Of a DNA stretch of 64,000 nt, positions 47,901 through 56,600 are shown piece after piece; the stretch's first letter is position 1, and each line of letters begins with the position of its first letter. The position numbers and the translations under genes are program-made. Source of the DNA: Candidatus Regiella endosymbiont of Tuberolachnus salignus. GTDB taxonomy: Bacteria > Pseudomonadota > Gammaproteobacteria > Enterobacterales > Enterobacteriaceae. The notes beneath the pieces were generated by a model. It searched no databases, was not told the origin of the DNA, and saw nothing but the letters and a program-made list of their open reading frames with translations. Where the stretch lies: contig NZ_OZ026542.1 of assembly GCF_964020115.1 (NCBI RefSeq), forward strand, positions 1,674,001-1,738,000, written 5' to 3'.

Positions 47901-50900
47901 CGATACAAGATAAAATGGCGGAAACACAGCGCTCAACCTACCGTGAAGTCTGTGATCAACTCTTAACAGACAATGCCCAACAAATGGTGCGTAAGCGCGG
48001 TATCACGCCGATTTACCACTATGTTTACAGTCGTAAAGATTTTGATTTGAAAGCGCGTCGCTATTGGGAATTCAAGCTACCGCTTTTCAGTAGAATAAGA
48101 AAGGAAGACGCCAGTAAAATACGTGAAGAAGACCTAGACAGAGAAAGACAAGCATTAATAGACCGCTTTGGCGCATCAACAACCGGACCCCTTGAGGCGA
48201 GAATAACTGACGAATACTATTACACGCCGGTTTTTAAGGAAGTGGATGATTATGTTGACGGTGCCTCTGGTCTTATAGAAAACGCGGTGCGTTTCGACAA
48301 TCGAGGGAATGGCAAAGCCGATGGCATCGTTCTGTTTAATCTCGGTGACGGCAAGGATACGGCGTTTGGATATCGAGGAAAAAGAAATACTTTTCTCGGC
48401 GGTAAGGGCAAAAAATACTACGAGGGAAACCAGTTAAATGACACCTTCTATTTAGGTCGCCGAGGCACTGCCGCCGCCGGTGATTTCCTCGGCAGTACTT
48501 TCTACGGTGAAAATGGCGAAGATACGCTGATTATTGTCGCTACCCCTGAAGGGATTAGTGGTTATTCGATTAATCTGACAGAAGGCTATGTTCACTACCG
48601 CAAAAACGGAGCCTGGTCAAGTGATAAGGTGGCAACCCTTGCCGATATTGAGCACGTTATAGGACACGCGACACTGAACGATCACATCGTCGGTGATAAA
48701 AACAACAACCAGCTCAATGGTCAAGGTGGGGTGAGTACCCTCTATGGCATGGGGGGAAATGATGTTCTCACCCTGGAACAGGGGTGGGCTGACGGCGGGA
48801 CAGAAGAAGACAGCTACGTTATTTTGCAAAATGCCTGCGCAGAAAACGCCGAAATAGTGATTATAGACACCGGCAGTACTATTGCAGAAAACAACCATGT
48901 CATCTTAAAACAGGATGCGTCGCAAATCCGATCGATCACTTTGGTCAAAAAACACCGTGCGTGGGTAAATGGACGGTGGGTAAACAGAGACAATTATACG
49001 CTGCGTATCTTGCTCACTAACGACAATGGCACCACCACGCAACTTGATTTAGAAGACGCTTATCAGCGCTCGGCGGATGGCACACAATTGCAGTCACATC
49101 ATCGCTATAACTTAACCACCCATGACGGTGTGCAGATTGATACCAGCAGCTGGCCAAAAACGCTAACAGTCGCCGATAAAAAGACAGCGAAAGGGATAAA
49201 AAGCTGGTCATTGCCGGTGCTGGCGGCGCAATATGTGGCGTTTTTGGATAATCGAAAACTCGCTAAGCTTTCAGGGGAAATCAATTCCTATTCTTTGCCG
49301 GCATTAAAAGCCACTATCGCTAAGATTAATACGGTTATTGGGGACGCTACCGGCGATGACCGTATCCGGGGTGATGGCGATAACAACCAACTCAATGGTC
49401 AAAGCGGGCACAGTAGACTCTATGGCATGGGAGGCAATGATATTCTCATCCTAGAACACGGTTTTGCTGACGGCGGGACAGAAGAAGACAGCTATATTAT
49501 TTTGCAAAATACCCGCGCAAAAAACGCCAAAATAGCGATTATAGACACCGGCAGCACCTTTGCGGAGAACAACCACCTGGTATTGAAACAGGATGCAGTG
49601 CAAATCCAATCCATCACATTGATGATAAAAGATAAGGCAAATGAAAGCTGGAAACACAGAGACAATTATACACTGCGTATCTTGCTGACCAATGACAACG
49701 GCACCACCACTCAACTTGATTTAGAAGATGCCTATAGGATCTCAGAAGATGGCAAACAGCTGAAATTGCACAACCGTTATAGCGTAACCACCCGTGACGG
49801 CCTACAAATCGATACCAGCAGTTGGCCAAAAACTCTTCTGGTCGCCGATAAAACGACCAATGAAAACGGGTTGCATAGCTGGTCACTGCCGGTGCTAGCG
49901 GCGCAATATGTACCGATTTATGACAGTAAAAGAAGCGCCTTTTTGGCCAGCGCCGCAGCAGAGCAAAGTACCATTGAACTGATACAGAAAAATGCGCAGG
50001 GACAAAGTGAGATAACGATCGGTGGTCAAAAAACGGTACTGCCGAAATGGATGAGATTGCAATTGGGCGATACCGGCTATAACGATACCATCGAGGGCGA
50101 TGACAGCAACAACACCTTATCCAGCGTTCAGGGTAATGACAGCTTGAAAGGAAAAGCCGGCAGCGATGTGTATCATCTCTACCATCAGCCCAACATCAGC
50201 AAAACCATCACCATTGATAATGAAGATACCAGCACCAAGCCCGATACCGATCTGATTATCCTGCACTCGGTTTCGATGGATCAATTGAATACCGTTACCC
50301 TAGAAGAGGGAGGTGATTTGGTGTTAAGGGCGGCGACCCCCGATATCGCAGTGGGTATCCTTGAACTCCGTCTGCGTCACTTTATGCAGCATCAGCGTTA
50401 TCAACATGCGCTTATCCTCGATAAAGCCGGCGATTACTATTTTGTGGAAAAAGGAGAAGACGACAGGGCGCATATCTATCCTGCGTATTTTGATAGGCAG
50501 AGCGGTGGATTTAAACGAGGCACACAACAAGATAACCTGCAAAAGCAAGCCACCGCGGGCGATGACACAGTAATAATATCCAATGCGGCGTTATTGCCAG
50601 AAAATACTTTCCGCGCACTAGCCGGTAACGATACGGTCATTGATCGGAGTGACCTTGCTATCACTGTCTACGGCGGTGCAGGTGATGATAGCCTGGTTGT
50701 GGATAGGACGAAAAAAGGAAACAAAATCTTCTATGGCGAAGCCGGCAATGATTTTCTTGCCAGTGGCGCGGGTGATGATTTCCTTGATGGCGGCGTCGGC
50801 AACGATATGCTGAGAGGTAACCAAGGCCACGACCGTTTGGAAGGCGGGGAGGGGGATGATACCTATCTGTACTTCCAGGGGGATGGCAATGATGTGATCA

Positions 50901-51343
50901 AAGAAATCGGTGGCAATGACACCTTGGCTTTGCTTGGCAACATTACTGAAGACAATGTGCAATTACAAAGACAAGGCAACCATCTCTACCTCATTATTGC
51001 TGAACGAGAAGGTAGAGGGGCTGGTGTAATCCAGGTTAAAAATCACTTTGCTTCCATCGATTCCTCCCTCGAAAAAATACAGGTAGCAGGACATGAATAC
51101 GATATTTCTGGGTTATTGAAAAATAGCCCGGCGTTTATCGGTGATTCAACAGCGATAATCTTAACGGAATTAATCCCTGCGTTATCGGGCGGCTCAGTAA
51201 CAAAACAACCTGATAATGCAAACCAGGGCAAATTATTAGCAGAGGCAATGGTTTCTTTCCCTGATGCAGCTCTGCAATCATTTAACTCTCATGCATCCCT
51301 TATACCGCAGGGAGGTCAACACTTGTTGGTTCCAAGCCAGTAG
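41948..51343 (+). CDS. Giant multidomain toxin 2: TcdA/TcdB-type glucosyltransferase, C80 autoprotease, translocation region, RTX repeats
   Basis: 3131 residues; AGGGATA lies 8 bases before the ATG. Residues ~100-580 match the clostridial GT44 domain: IPKKIHFVWLG (W110), AASDMLRLKVLEQQGGRYF followed by the D302-A-D304 metal motif, LSGPG at 511-515 and S563-x-W565. TcdB uses this domain to glucosylate host Rho-family GTPases; the target here is unknown. Then a ChaN/EreA-like domain (~905-1050), a C80 autoprotease (~1220-1400; H1292 in VGHGRDG, C1342 in LAGCSLVD), a papain-like segment with H1655 and D1675, a hydrophobic translocation region (~1780-1990), a ~195-residue RTX-containing unit present twice (48657-49240, 49336-49920), and C-terminal RTX repeats (GEAGNDFLASGAGDDFLDGG) with an HCBP-like tail. 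Divergent from toxin 1 and homologous to it from the ChaN-like domain onward. No secretion genes are adjacent. Confidence 0.9.
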   Translation: MTERNLHENSGIESNNQRHDYNEIKKAQAHYQEQLNSIQNSLEEWELLKEINQKIHRYIEKYPLVGSDEVEHLRSEEIKQLLYQNQQRNRELALMPELRQEIPKKIHFVWLGKLGTIQQEYIRTWNEINKGENYTTTIWYDKNALLVHELNKRIKTFAKKINQLNFTPDAYANAVIVIQNQAYQKITEALERGLTFDQACIDFIRDDLRGDEQELRNIKKQNQASFDDFIRSEEEAGRHYRLQSVEQLFHTDPRNPNPVQDKEIQIQQKNYQLELALRQNMAAASDMLRLKVLEQQGGRYFDADLLPAFKADLWENLEIPAALSKSDLNNTNFNLAKTQLVLEHLSEFFPHRKMLFDSNKYQDYAKSFAEKDPDYAKLINNMRIFIRNKGNTLSNFFQPLRPIKLHPDGILVAKHRDGSINNNAIFSHPNSGSIKLLQQQIGNNYRFLRDHDLVFIDSADVINDHIKNYMDKLPEALWKDPKSTARARGEIGNISFRKDGIVSDSQATVFLSGPGMFERRIRSYSEQMFGQQGNPLSSSAEASFFINGVSSDFNNFTEEDMVSSWIQQTEESSQTLLIKRSDQLKEWSALGIENKPHQGNANQEKLYNDIRHHFDTLFLENTDKKLLKNIFSLQLKIQSYINKYPKFPSVTVLKELKGKIHNILFPDTDFKRNQLGSILLISTIDLEQAARIYISIHDHNKHGKAEPNINALIFSDPYLQPFKGFTGEENDILQGKQGVFNAKFHIPLGNRFTVFKANLLAAQAQNVLNNVYLDEKTKIAHIGYSYNELTALKRNEHVGIILYTIILAIQEKKDSNFIGQTDLLMLKHFSNRRYLQDIRKERLADINKIGKSDPNTEIAEWDKHYSGQTGEQLQQRLLDKDLNINSWLDVLLENRKGLLISENNYGLDFVTRHLLDLKSKGITTIGLGVLNAKFAQPLIDDYLRTGNLSGELAVMVETNGLGKLFESAFAKKMKIVALGVDSRRKGIEEDDYENIYRIDKTNQGVVEAFNQPGEKFVAILSSEFLQSQPGIEGPLSGITHRLGLPALTVNESGFTWLADNISQRKAYQPLSLNSIERSASFPHFSVTVDPGYQNILFTLDELHARVSNSGKINTACQLHQEIQQYIQRNPDSELNSRLITLKRQIDALFPSFDLPLSPGRGQKRKMLPAIFDTHGSREGKATPNQLSINAPSGQLSALGENTPATVKNTDVEHWQKPGVTIKDDGGDTAYDGQIVIQIEDDPIAAKAAADLAGKHPNTLLVQLDLEGNYHLLHGDAAQLGGKTNLRVQLVGHGRDGGVTASHITMGGQNNQQLAHHLNSFFDDFKRHSAIDIKPARIVLAGCSLVDLNQQNNFAEGFIRVLNQEGVSVTAYSADLVVADDGHRLIVDSEGNTRSARQGKIIYHRDQQGNVRAEISANLPTKLHWVAQQLDQLASGSTVKSLGCAARTMLQDAFHLSDGQLDRQKLLLSAHSPENRQAWDKATRQLLQDPATYNEQANLSVQAALAQQQHSIQQQQQRSREFFQAGEKTQKAHPTVEINAHLIPPWYSLREGIDTRRDSDAWSLAFLDAKQAGKTQYDIFSAGLAADAVRRVRIIEESASGAELADSYHLHSQFKQLKNSAALSVDNPTIFTRHNGQDLFGATPAAGAYLLKGKYHSVALHIHQDESAGYRYSLYDPQVGSFDLTALSTGENRPALHSLLDSYLQGKDNAGQTRAQQYGIEKTSTGYAFDAYRVNIEQARALTPLGELQTLLNNQVATRNLLSSVGLMHRVNQVTGYAGSGMSVLGYYLGYKAVAGYEEALRQQGLTPEKRQQLEFERNLALFSVNTNLAVDIGQYGLSRMASAMSGSAAKLGGSMVTKARFIKVGGAGLSLVGVGMDIYGAYRSFSQLTTETDPEIRQDLIVSGSLSVVGAAVGLAVTAAFMVGGAAAAAAGPLGLVVGGVLMLVGLGYATARQVEEIEKHIYLTVGEKWDTGWQVFWGNHPAKAIQDKMAETQRSTYREVCDQLLTDNAQQMVRKRGITPIYHYVYSRKDFDLKARRYWEFKLPLFSRIRKEDASKIREEDLDRERQALIDRFGASTTGPLEARITDEYYYTPVFKEVDDYVDGASGLIENAVRFDNRGNGKADGIVLFNLGDGKDTAFGYRGKRNTFLGGKGKKYYEGNQLNDTFYLGRRGTAAAGDFLGSTFYGENGEDTLIIVATPEGISGYSINLTEGYVHYRKNGAWSSDKVATLADIEHVIGHATLNDHIVGDKNNNQLNGQGGVSTLYGMGGNDVLTLEQGWADGGTEEDSYVILQNACAENAEIVIIDTGSTIAENNHVILKQDASQIRSITLVKKHRAWVNGRWVNRDNYTLRILLTNDNGTTTQLDLEDAYQRSADGTQLQSHHRYNLTTHDGVQIDTSSWPKTLTVADKKTAKGIKSWSLPVLAAQYVAFLDNRKLAKLSGEINSYSLPALKATIAKINTVIGDATGDDRIRGDGDNNQLNGQSGHSRLYGMGGNDILILEHGFADGGTEEDSYIILQNTRAKNAKIAIIDTGSTFAENNHLVLKQDAVQIQSITLMIKDKANESWKHRDNYTLRILLTNDNGTTTQLDLEDAYRISEDGKQLKLHNRYSVTTRDGLQIDTSSWPKTLLVADKTTNENGLHSWSLPVLAAQYVPIYDSKRSAFLASAAAEQSTIELIQKNAQGQSEITIGGQKTVLPKWMRLQLGDTGYNDTIEGDDSNNTLSSVQGNDSLKGKAGSDVYHLYHQPNISKTITIDNEDTSTKPDTDLIILHSVSMDQLNTVTLEEGGDLVLRAATPDIAVGILELRLRHFMQHQRYQHALILDKAGDYYFVEKGEDDRAHIYPAYFDRQSGGFKRGTQQDNLQKQATAGDDTVIISNAALLPENTFRALAGNDTVIDRSDLAITVYGGAGDDSLVVDRTKKGNKIFYGEAGNDFLASGAGDDFLDGGVGNDMLRGNQGHDRLEGGEGDDTYLYFQGDGNDVIKEIGGNDTLALLGNITEDNVQLQRQGNHLYLIIAEREGRGAGVIQVKNHFASIDSSLEKIQVAGHEYDISGLLKNSPAFIGDSTAIILTELIPALSGGSVTKQPDNANQGKLLAEAMVSFPDAALQSFNSHASLIPQGGQHLLVPSQ

Positions 51344-51345
51344 TG

Positions 51346-51420
51346 GATCCTTCGAAACCTATTGCGTGACGTGAATCCTGCGTTGCACGGTGCGCGCAAT
51401 ACGGTTTCGAAAGGGATCTA
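51346..51420. repeat. Family 3 repeat at the right edge of the toxin locus
   Basis: GGATCCTTCGAAACCTATTG to ACGGTTTCGAAAGGGATC, a shorter copy containing CGGTGCGCGCAAT, which is the reverse complement of the ATTGCGCGCACCG in the left-edge copy. It fills the 83-bp gap between the toxin 2 and xseA stops. Confidence 0.8.
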
Positions 51421-51426
51421 TTATTT

Positions 51427-52782
51427 TTACGTGTTTTTTACCGCATTTATTTGCGTGATTTCACTTTCAATGGAGCCATCTTGCAAACGAGTGATGATTT
51501 TTTCTCCTCTGTGCGCTTGCTTGATGCTGTTTAACACCGTTCCGGCTGAAGTGTGAGTGACATTATAACCTCGTGCCAAAATGGCTAATGGGCTCACCGC
51601 TTCCAGTCGTGAACAAACAACGCTAAAACGCTGGCGATACTGATTGCATTGACGCTCTAAAGCCTGTTTAAGACCATAGGCTTGCTGTTGTATCCGTTGA
51701 TGATAACCATAAAAGTATTCAAGTAACCTTAGCTTGGTCAAACGTTGTTGCAGAAAGTGGAGTTGCTGTAACTGCTCGGCCATTTGCATGCTTATCGCCT
51801 GCTCCAATCTGTTTTGTAACCTAACTAACTCAGTTTGCTGATTTGCTAGCTGTAACTGTGGATGCTGTTGTTGTAAACGATGTTTAAACTGACTAAATTG
51901 GCGTTGGCATTGCGCTAAATAATAATCCAACGCCATCGCCATACGTTGTTGCTGTACTGCAATTTGGCGCATCAATTCAAGTTGATCACGACTGAGCAAC
52001 TCTGCCGCCGCCGAGGGGGTGGGCGCTCGTAAATCAGCAACAAAATCAGCCAGCGTGACATCGGTTTCATGACCCACGGCACTGACGATGGGAAGGCGAC
52101 TATTAAATATCGCGCGTACCAACCGCTCGTCGTTAAAACTCCATAAATCCTCTAGTGCACCGCCTCCTCGACAGACGATCAGAACATCACATTCAGCGCG
52201 CTGATTAGCTATTTCAATCGCCTTCATAATTTGCCAAGGCGCGTCAACCCCCTGCACGCTAGTAGGATAAATCACCACAGGCAAAGACGGATCACGGCGT
52301 TGTAGCACCTGGAGAACATCATGCAAAACTGCGCCATGGATAGAGGTGATAACGCCAATCTGTTTAGCCGAATGAGGCAGCGGTTTTTTATGATCCTGTT
52401 TAAACAATCCCTCCGCTGTTAGCTGCTGTCTAAGCTGCTCAAATTGCTGCTGTAATAAACCATCACCAGCGGGTTGCATATTTTCAGCAATCAGCTGGTA
52501 ATCACCTCTGGCTTCATACAATGTGATCGATGCGCGGATCAGTACCTGCTGACCATTACGAGGCTTAAAGGTGACAAAACGATTACTATTGCGGAACATG
52601 ACACAACGTACCTGGGCGCGCTCATCTTTTAGCGTGAAATACCAATGGCCGGAAGAGGGCTGTGAAAAATTGGAAATTTCAGCGCTGAGCCGGATTTGCC
52701 CCATTTCCATTTCTAGCAGTTGTCGCACATGCTGATTAAGCAGACTCACAGTAAAAATTGAGGGGACAGAAATTGATGGCAT
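51427..52782 (-). CDS. xseA: Exodeoxyribonuclease VII large subunit
   Basis: A 451-residue nuclease subunit (E. coli 456) that, with XseB, degrades single-stranded DNA. The N-terminal OB fold ([20 protein letters not shown] through [20 protein letters not shown]) is followed by the catalytic core ([60 protein letters not shown]) and a glutamine-rich coiled coil. AGGAG precedes the ATG. The C-terminal tail YNVTH through [10 protein letters not shown] is normal. Its usual neighbour guaB is absent. Confidence 0.95.
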   Translation of the reverse strand: MPSISVPSIFTVSLLNQHVRQLLEMEMGQIRLSAEISNFSQPSSGHWYFTLKDERAQVRCVMFRNSNRFVTFKPRNGQQVLIRASITLYEARGDYQLIAENMQPAGDGLLQQQFEQLRQQLTAEGLFKQDHKKPLPHSAKQIGVITSIHGAVLHDVLQVLQRRDPSLPVVIYPTSVQGVDAPWQIMKAIEIANQRAECDVLIVCRGGGALEDLWSFNDERLVRAIFNSRLPIVSAVGHETDVTLADFVADLRAPTPSAAAELLSRDQLELMRQIAVQQQRMAMALDYYLAQCQRQFSQFKHRLQQQHPQLQLANQQTELVRLQNRLEQAISMQMAEQLQQLHFLQQRLTKLRLLEYFYGYHQRIQQQAYGLKQALERQCNQYRQRFSVVCSRLEAVSPLAILARGYNVTHTSAGTVLNSIKQAHRGEKIITRLQDGSIESEITQINAVKNT

Positions 52783-52817
52783 GCAGGCTCCTAAAAAAAG
52801 AGGTCTATTTTTAATGC

Positions 52818-53351
52818 GTGATTTTTATCAGCAATGTAATCTTGCTAAAAGAAGTCATATTGTTATTAATTACTCATTTATTTGTGGATGCCCCCGTGAT
52901 TCTAGATTTACAAATTGTATGTACTCACAATAAAAAACTACCGACCGAAGCCAATTTTCACAGCTGGTTGGAGGCGATACAGGTAAAATTTCAATCGTTA
53001 TCTGAAGCTGAAATGACCATTCGGCTGGTGGATGAGGCTGAAAGTCGTCAACTAAATTTTATCTATCGTGATAAAGATAAACCAACCAATGTGCTATCTT
53101 TTCCCTCTACCCTGCCTGAAGAAATTAACTTGCCATGGTTAGGCGATCTGGTTATTTGTCGACAGGTGGTTGAACGAGAAGCGGTAGAGCAAAATAAAAC
53201 CCTATTGGCTCACTGGGCACACATGGTTGTGCATGGCACCTTGCATCTGCTAGGGTATGACCATATAACTGATGAAGAGGCGCAAGAGATGGAATCGCTC
53301 GAAACTGACATTCTACAAACTTTAGGCTATCCTGATCCCTATTTTCTGTAG
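52818..53351 (+). CDS. ybeY: Endoribonuclease YbeY
   Basis: A zinc-dependent RNase involved in 16S rRNA 3'-end maturation and ribosome quality control. The metal motif [11 protein letters not shown] and the preceding TNVLSFPST and [15 protein letters not shown] are intact. Family similarity begins at VILDLQIVC, so the first ~25 residues are not conserved. The frame opens with GTG at 52818, and the true start may be GTG at 52884 or 52896; no good Shine-Dalgarno marks any of them. The ybeZ gene that precedes ybeY in E. coli is missing, so the native 5' context is lost. corC and lnt follow as usual. Confidence 0.9.
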   Translation: MIFISNVILLKEVILLLITHLFVDAPVILDLQIVCTHNKKLPTEANFHSWLEAIQVKFQSLSEAEMTIRLVDEAESRQLNFIYRDKDKPTNVLSFPSTLPEEINLPWLGDLVICRQVVEREAVEQNKTLLAHWAHMVVHGTLHLLGYDHITDEEAQEMESLETDILQTLGYPDPYFL

Positions 53352-53436
53352 AGACTATTCAGCCTCCAACAATGCGGGCTGATCTAAAAGCCTATTCGAA
53401 ATCATAACCAACATAGGTAATTTTAATTAAAACGCC

Positions 53437-54345
53437 ATGAGCGACGACCATCCATCTATCAATGATAATTCCCCTCCCGCCAAAAACGGATTTTTTTCTG
53501 CTATTAGTCAAAAATTTTTAAATATCGTCTTGCGTTATTTTTTCCAGTGCAAGATTAAAAATCGTACTGATTTAGTCGCATTTATCCGTGATTCTGAACA
53601 AAAAGATCTGATCGATCACGATACAAAAGACATGCTGGAAGGGGTGATGAATATTGCTGAACAGCGTGTACGAGATATTATGATCCCGCGCTCTCAAATG
53701 GTCATACTTAAATACAATCAAACCTTGGATGAATGCTTAGATGTGATCACTGAATCGGCTCACTCCCGCTTTCCTGTTATCAGCGAAGATAAAGATCATA
53801 TTGAAGGCATGTTGTTAGCAAAGGATTTATTACCTTTTATACTCACGGATTCTACTGCTTTTAGTCTCGATAAAGTGTTGCGACCCGCGGTGGTGGTGCC
53901 CGAAAGTAAACGGGTTGATCGGATGCTAAAAGAATTCCGTCTACAGCGCTATCATATGGCTATCGTCATCGATGAGTTTGGCGGAGTATCCGGGTTAGTG
54001 ACCATCGAAGATATCCTGGAGCTTATCGTAGGCGAAATAGAAGATGAATATGATGATGACGAAGAAGATTGGGCCGTTCGCCCACTTAGCAATGATACCT
54101 ATGCCGTACGTGCATTAACCAAAATTGAATACTTTAATCAAATATTCAACACCGATTTTAGCGATGACGAAGTCGATACCATCGGCGGTTTCGTCATGCA
54201 AGCCTTTGGTCACTTGCCTACACGTGGTGAAGTTATTGAAATTAAAGGTTACTCATTTAAAACGGCGATGACAGATAGCCGTCGCATTATTCAAGTTCAT
54301 GTTAAAGTTCCTCCAAATGGGCTATTTCCAACATTGGAAAACTAA
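53437..54345 (+). CDS. corC: CorC/YbeX CBS-domain protein
   Basis: A 302-residue cytosolic protein (E. coli 292), linked in the literature to magnesium/cobalt efflux and ribosome biology. Two CBS domains cover about 70-190 ([60 protein letters not shown]). A C-terminal CorC/HlyC domain follows ([29 protein letters not shown]). A short family 4-like arm (AAGCCTATTCGAAATCATAA) lies at 53390 upstream. Its stop codon directly abuts the lnt ATG, so the two are translated together. Confidence 0.93.
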   Translation: MSDDHPSINDNSPPAKNGFFSAISQKFLNIVLRYFFQCKIKNRTDLVAFIRDSEQKDLIDHDTKDMLEGVMNIAEQRVRDIMIPRSQMVILKYNQTLDECLDVITESAHSRFPVISEDKDHIEGMLLAKDLLPFILTDSTAFSLDKVLRPAVVVPESKRVDRMLKEFRLQRYHMAIVIDEFGGVSGLVTIEDILELIVGEIEDEYDDDEEDWAVRPLSNDTYAVRALTKIEYFNQIFNTDFSDDEVDTIGGFVMQAFGHLPTRGEVIEIKGYSFKTAMTDSRRIIQVHVKVPPNGLFPTLEN

Positions 54346-55908
54346 ATGTTACTTAATCGTCAATGGATTCGTATTTTACTCGCCTTCTCGTTTGGTGCTT
54401 GCGGTACATCGGCCTTTTCTCCGTTTGATTTTTGGCCGGCGGCGATTCTTTCTCTTGCTGGGTTACTGCTCTCAATCTTAAATCGCTCGCGTAAACAGGC
54501 GGCCATTATCGGCTTTGCTTGGGGGATGGGCTTATTTGGCACTGGCATTAATTGGGTTTATGTCAGCATTGCTGAATTTGGTGGGATGCCAACAGTAACC
54601 AATATTTTTCTTGTCTTATTATTATCTGCCTACTTATCTTGCTACCCACTGCTCTTTGCGGTGGCACTCACTTGCCTGTATCCAAAAACAACCTGGTATA
54701 AATTCGCTATAGGTGCGCCGGTGCTATGGCAATTGAGCGAATTTTTACGTGGATGGGTGTTAACTGGATTTCCTTGGTTACAATTTGGTTATAGTCAAAT
54801 CAGTGGCCCACTGCGAGATATTGCGCCTATTTTAGGCGTTGATGGCATCACTTTTACCTTAGTTGCTATCAGTGGCCTGTTGGTGTACGCCTGCCACCAG
54901 CGACGCATTATGTTGGGGATGATGGCGCTATTACTTTTATTGTTACCCTGGTCGTTACGTCAACTGAATGGAGGGACAGCAAACTGGTTTACCCTTAATC
55001 CTGATAGAACCGTCAATATTGCCATGGTGCAAGGTAATATCGCGCAATCAATGAAATGGGATCCAAGCACCTTAGCCGATACACGCCAAATCTATCTGGA
55101 TGCCACCCTACCCTACCTAGGCAGGGCGCCGATTATTATCTGGCCGGAAACCGCGATCCCTGATATTGAAGTGAATCAATATCCTTTTTTATCGATGATA
55201 GACGAAACAATGCGCACTCATCATAGCAGCTTGATCACAGGTATTGTCGATGCCCGCCAGACGGAAACCGGAACGCATTTTTTTAATAACGTTATTGTGT
55301 TGGGAGACAAAGAACACTATCTATACCCTACGACTCAGCGCTATCAAAAACATCATTTGGTGCCTTTTGGCGAGTTTGTACCGCTAGAGCACTTACTGCG
55401 CCCGTTAGCCCCTTTTTTTGATCTGCCGATGTCTTCTTTTAGCCGTGGCAACGAGATACAACCCCAGCTCAAAGTGGCAGGTTTCAATGTAACAGCCGCT
55501 ATTTGCTATGAAATCGTGTTGGGTCAGCAAATCCGTAACAATTTTCGCCCCGATACTGATTTTCTGTTGACGGTCTCTAACGACGCTTGGTTTGGACATT
55601 CTATTGGGCCATGGCAACATTTCCAAATGGCACGTATGCGTGCGCTGGAAATGGGGCGACCATTGCTACGTAGCACTAATAATGGTATTACCGCCGTAGT
55701 AGCAGCGAATGGCGACGTGCTGGCGGCTATCCCCCCCTTTACACGTCAAGTACTTAATGTTGCAGTCACACCCACTTCTGGTGTGACACCTTACGCCCGT
55801 TTTGGCAGCTGGCCATTATGGTTGATTAGCTTGATACTCGCGGTTATCCCCTTCGTCTTTAAAGCTGCTGCTAGGCAGCCAGGGAGTGAGACCGATGAGT
55901 GTAGATAA
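54346..55908 (+). CDS. lnt: Apolipoprotein N-acyltransferase Lnt with a repeat-encoded C-terminus
   Basis: A 520-residue inner-membrane enzyme (E. coli 512) that adds the third acyl chain to lipoproteins. An N-terminal membrane block is followed by a nitrilase-type periplasmic domain with the catalytic triad in WPETAIPD (Glu), [13 protein letters not shown] (Lys) and [10 protein letters not shown]-type context ([10 protein letters not shown], Cys). Similarity to E. coli ends in the last helix ([13 protein letters not shown]). The remaining ~19 residues, [19 protein letters not shown] plus R, are translated from a family 1 repeat that also supplies the stop. The repeat residues extend the hydrophobic helix and end in charges, so anchoring may be preserved. 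Confidence 0.94.
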   Translation: MLLNRQWIRILLAFSFGACGTSAFSPFDFWPAAILSLAGLLLSILNRSRKQAAIIGFAWGMGLFGTGINWVYVSIAEFGGMPTVTNIFLVLLLSAYLSCYPLLFAVALTCLYPKTTWYKFAIGAPVLWQLSEFLRGWVLTGFPWLQFGYSQISGPLRDIAPILGVDGITFTLVAISGLLVYACHQRRIMLGMMALLLLLLPWSLRQLNGGTANWFTLNPDRTVNIAMVQGNIAQSMKWDPSTLADTRQIYLDATLPYLGRAPIIIWPETAIPDIEVNQYPFLSMIDETMRTHHSSLITGIVDARQTETGTHFFNNVIVLGDKEHYLYPTTQRYQKHHLVPFGEFVPLEHLLRPLAPFFDLPMSSFSRGNEIQPQLKVAGFNVTAAICYEIVLGQQIRNNFRPDTDFLLTVSNDAWFGHSIGPWQHFQMARMRALEMGRPLLRSTNNGITAVVAANGDVLAAIPPFTRQVLNVAVTPTSGVTPYARFGSWPLWLISLILAVIPFVFKAAARQPGSETDECR

Positions 55909-55970
55909 ACTACCTGATGAGGTGAACACCCGCAGCCAACAACGCGGCGGCTTCAAAGGCGAAGGGTATA
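55844..55970. repeat. Family 1 palindromic repeat overlapping the lnt 3' end
   Basis: TATCCCCTTCGTCTTTAAAG to GGCTTCAAAGGCGAAGGGTA with core ACTACCTGATGAGGTGAACA. The first ~65 bp are coding for the end of Lnt, and the remainder is intergenic before the dedA-family gene. Confidence 0.87.
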
Positions 55971-56002
55971 TTCATTAACTCACCGACAGGAAATACTACG
56001 CT

Positions 56003-56533
56003 GTGACCTTAAACGACATTGTTACTTACACGACAGATTTTGCCCGAGCACATGAAATTTGGGCGATTCCGCTGGTCTTTTTCCTCGCATTGGGTGAATC
56101 ATTGGCTTTTATTTCTTTATTGTTACCCGCTACCATTATTTTATTGGCATTCGGTGTCCTTATTGGCGAAAGTGGGATTACTTTTTGGCCGATATGGATT
56201 GCCGCCGCAATTGGCGCATTTTTCGGTGATTGGCTTTCATATTGGATAGGATTTCACTATAAAGACCGCGTGAATACATTATGGCCATTATCTCGTCATC
56301 CACACCTACTCACGCGGGGGCGTACATTTTTCGAACGTTGGGGGATTTTTGGTGTATTTATCGGCCGTTTTTTCGGGCCGTTACGCGCGGTTGTTCCTTT
56401 AATTGCCGGTGTTTGTCATATGCCACAAGGTTATTTCCAATTAGCCAACCTCATTTCTGCCTTTTTTTGGGCTTTTGGCATATTAGCGCCAGGAGCGTTT
56501 GGTATGCAGTGGCTCCATGAATGGATGGATTAG
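56003..56533 (+). CDS. DedA-family membrane protein
   Basis: A 176-residue inner-membrane protein with the DedA/SNARE-associated fold: FFLALGESLAFISLLLPATI, GAFFGDWLSYWIGFHYKDRV and the signature RWGIFGVFIGRFFGPLRAVV, with the conserved glycine/arginine pattern and GVCHMP. DedA proteins support undecaprenyl-phosphate recycling, membrane potential and envelope integrity. It starts with GTG at 56003 after AGGAAA. It is shorter than many DedA proteins (200-220 residues), ending soon after the signature. The specific paralogue cannot be assigned. Confidence 0.85.
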   Translation: MTLNDIVTYTTDFARAHEIWAIPLVFFLALGESLAFISLLLPATIILLAFGVLIGESGITFWPIWIAAAIGAFFGDWLSYWIGFHYKDRVNTLWPLSRHPHLLTRGRTFFERWGIFGVFIGRFFGPLRAVVPLIAGVCHMPQGYFQLANLISAFFWAFGILAPGAFGMQWLHEWMD

Positions 56534-56588
56534 ATTTCTTGCGTGGTATGAATTCTGCGTTACGCAGTAGGTTTTGCAACAAATCTAA
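56534..56588. repeat. Family 3 remnant before rmuC
   Basis: GATTTCTTGCGTGGTATGAA, TTCTGCGTTACGCAGTAGGT and TTTGCAACAAATC form an imperfect palindrome that matches the outer part of family 3 (GCGTNACG...GTAGGTTT). Confidence 0.5.
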
Positions 56589-56600
56589 ATAGGAGAAACC

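Noticed and set aside
47709-50962. Minus-strand open frames of 60-114 codons inside toxin 2
   Set aside because: They are shadows of the long coding frame, with no motifs or ribosome sites.
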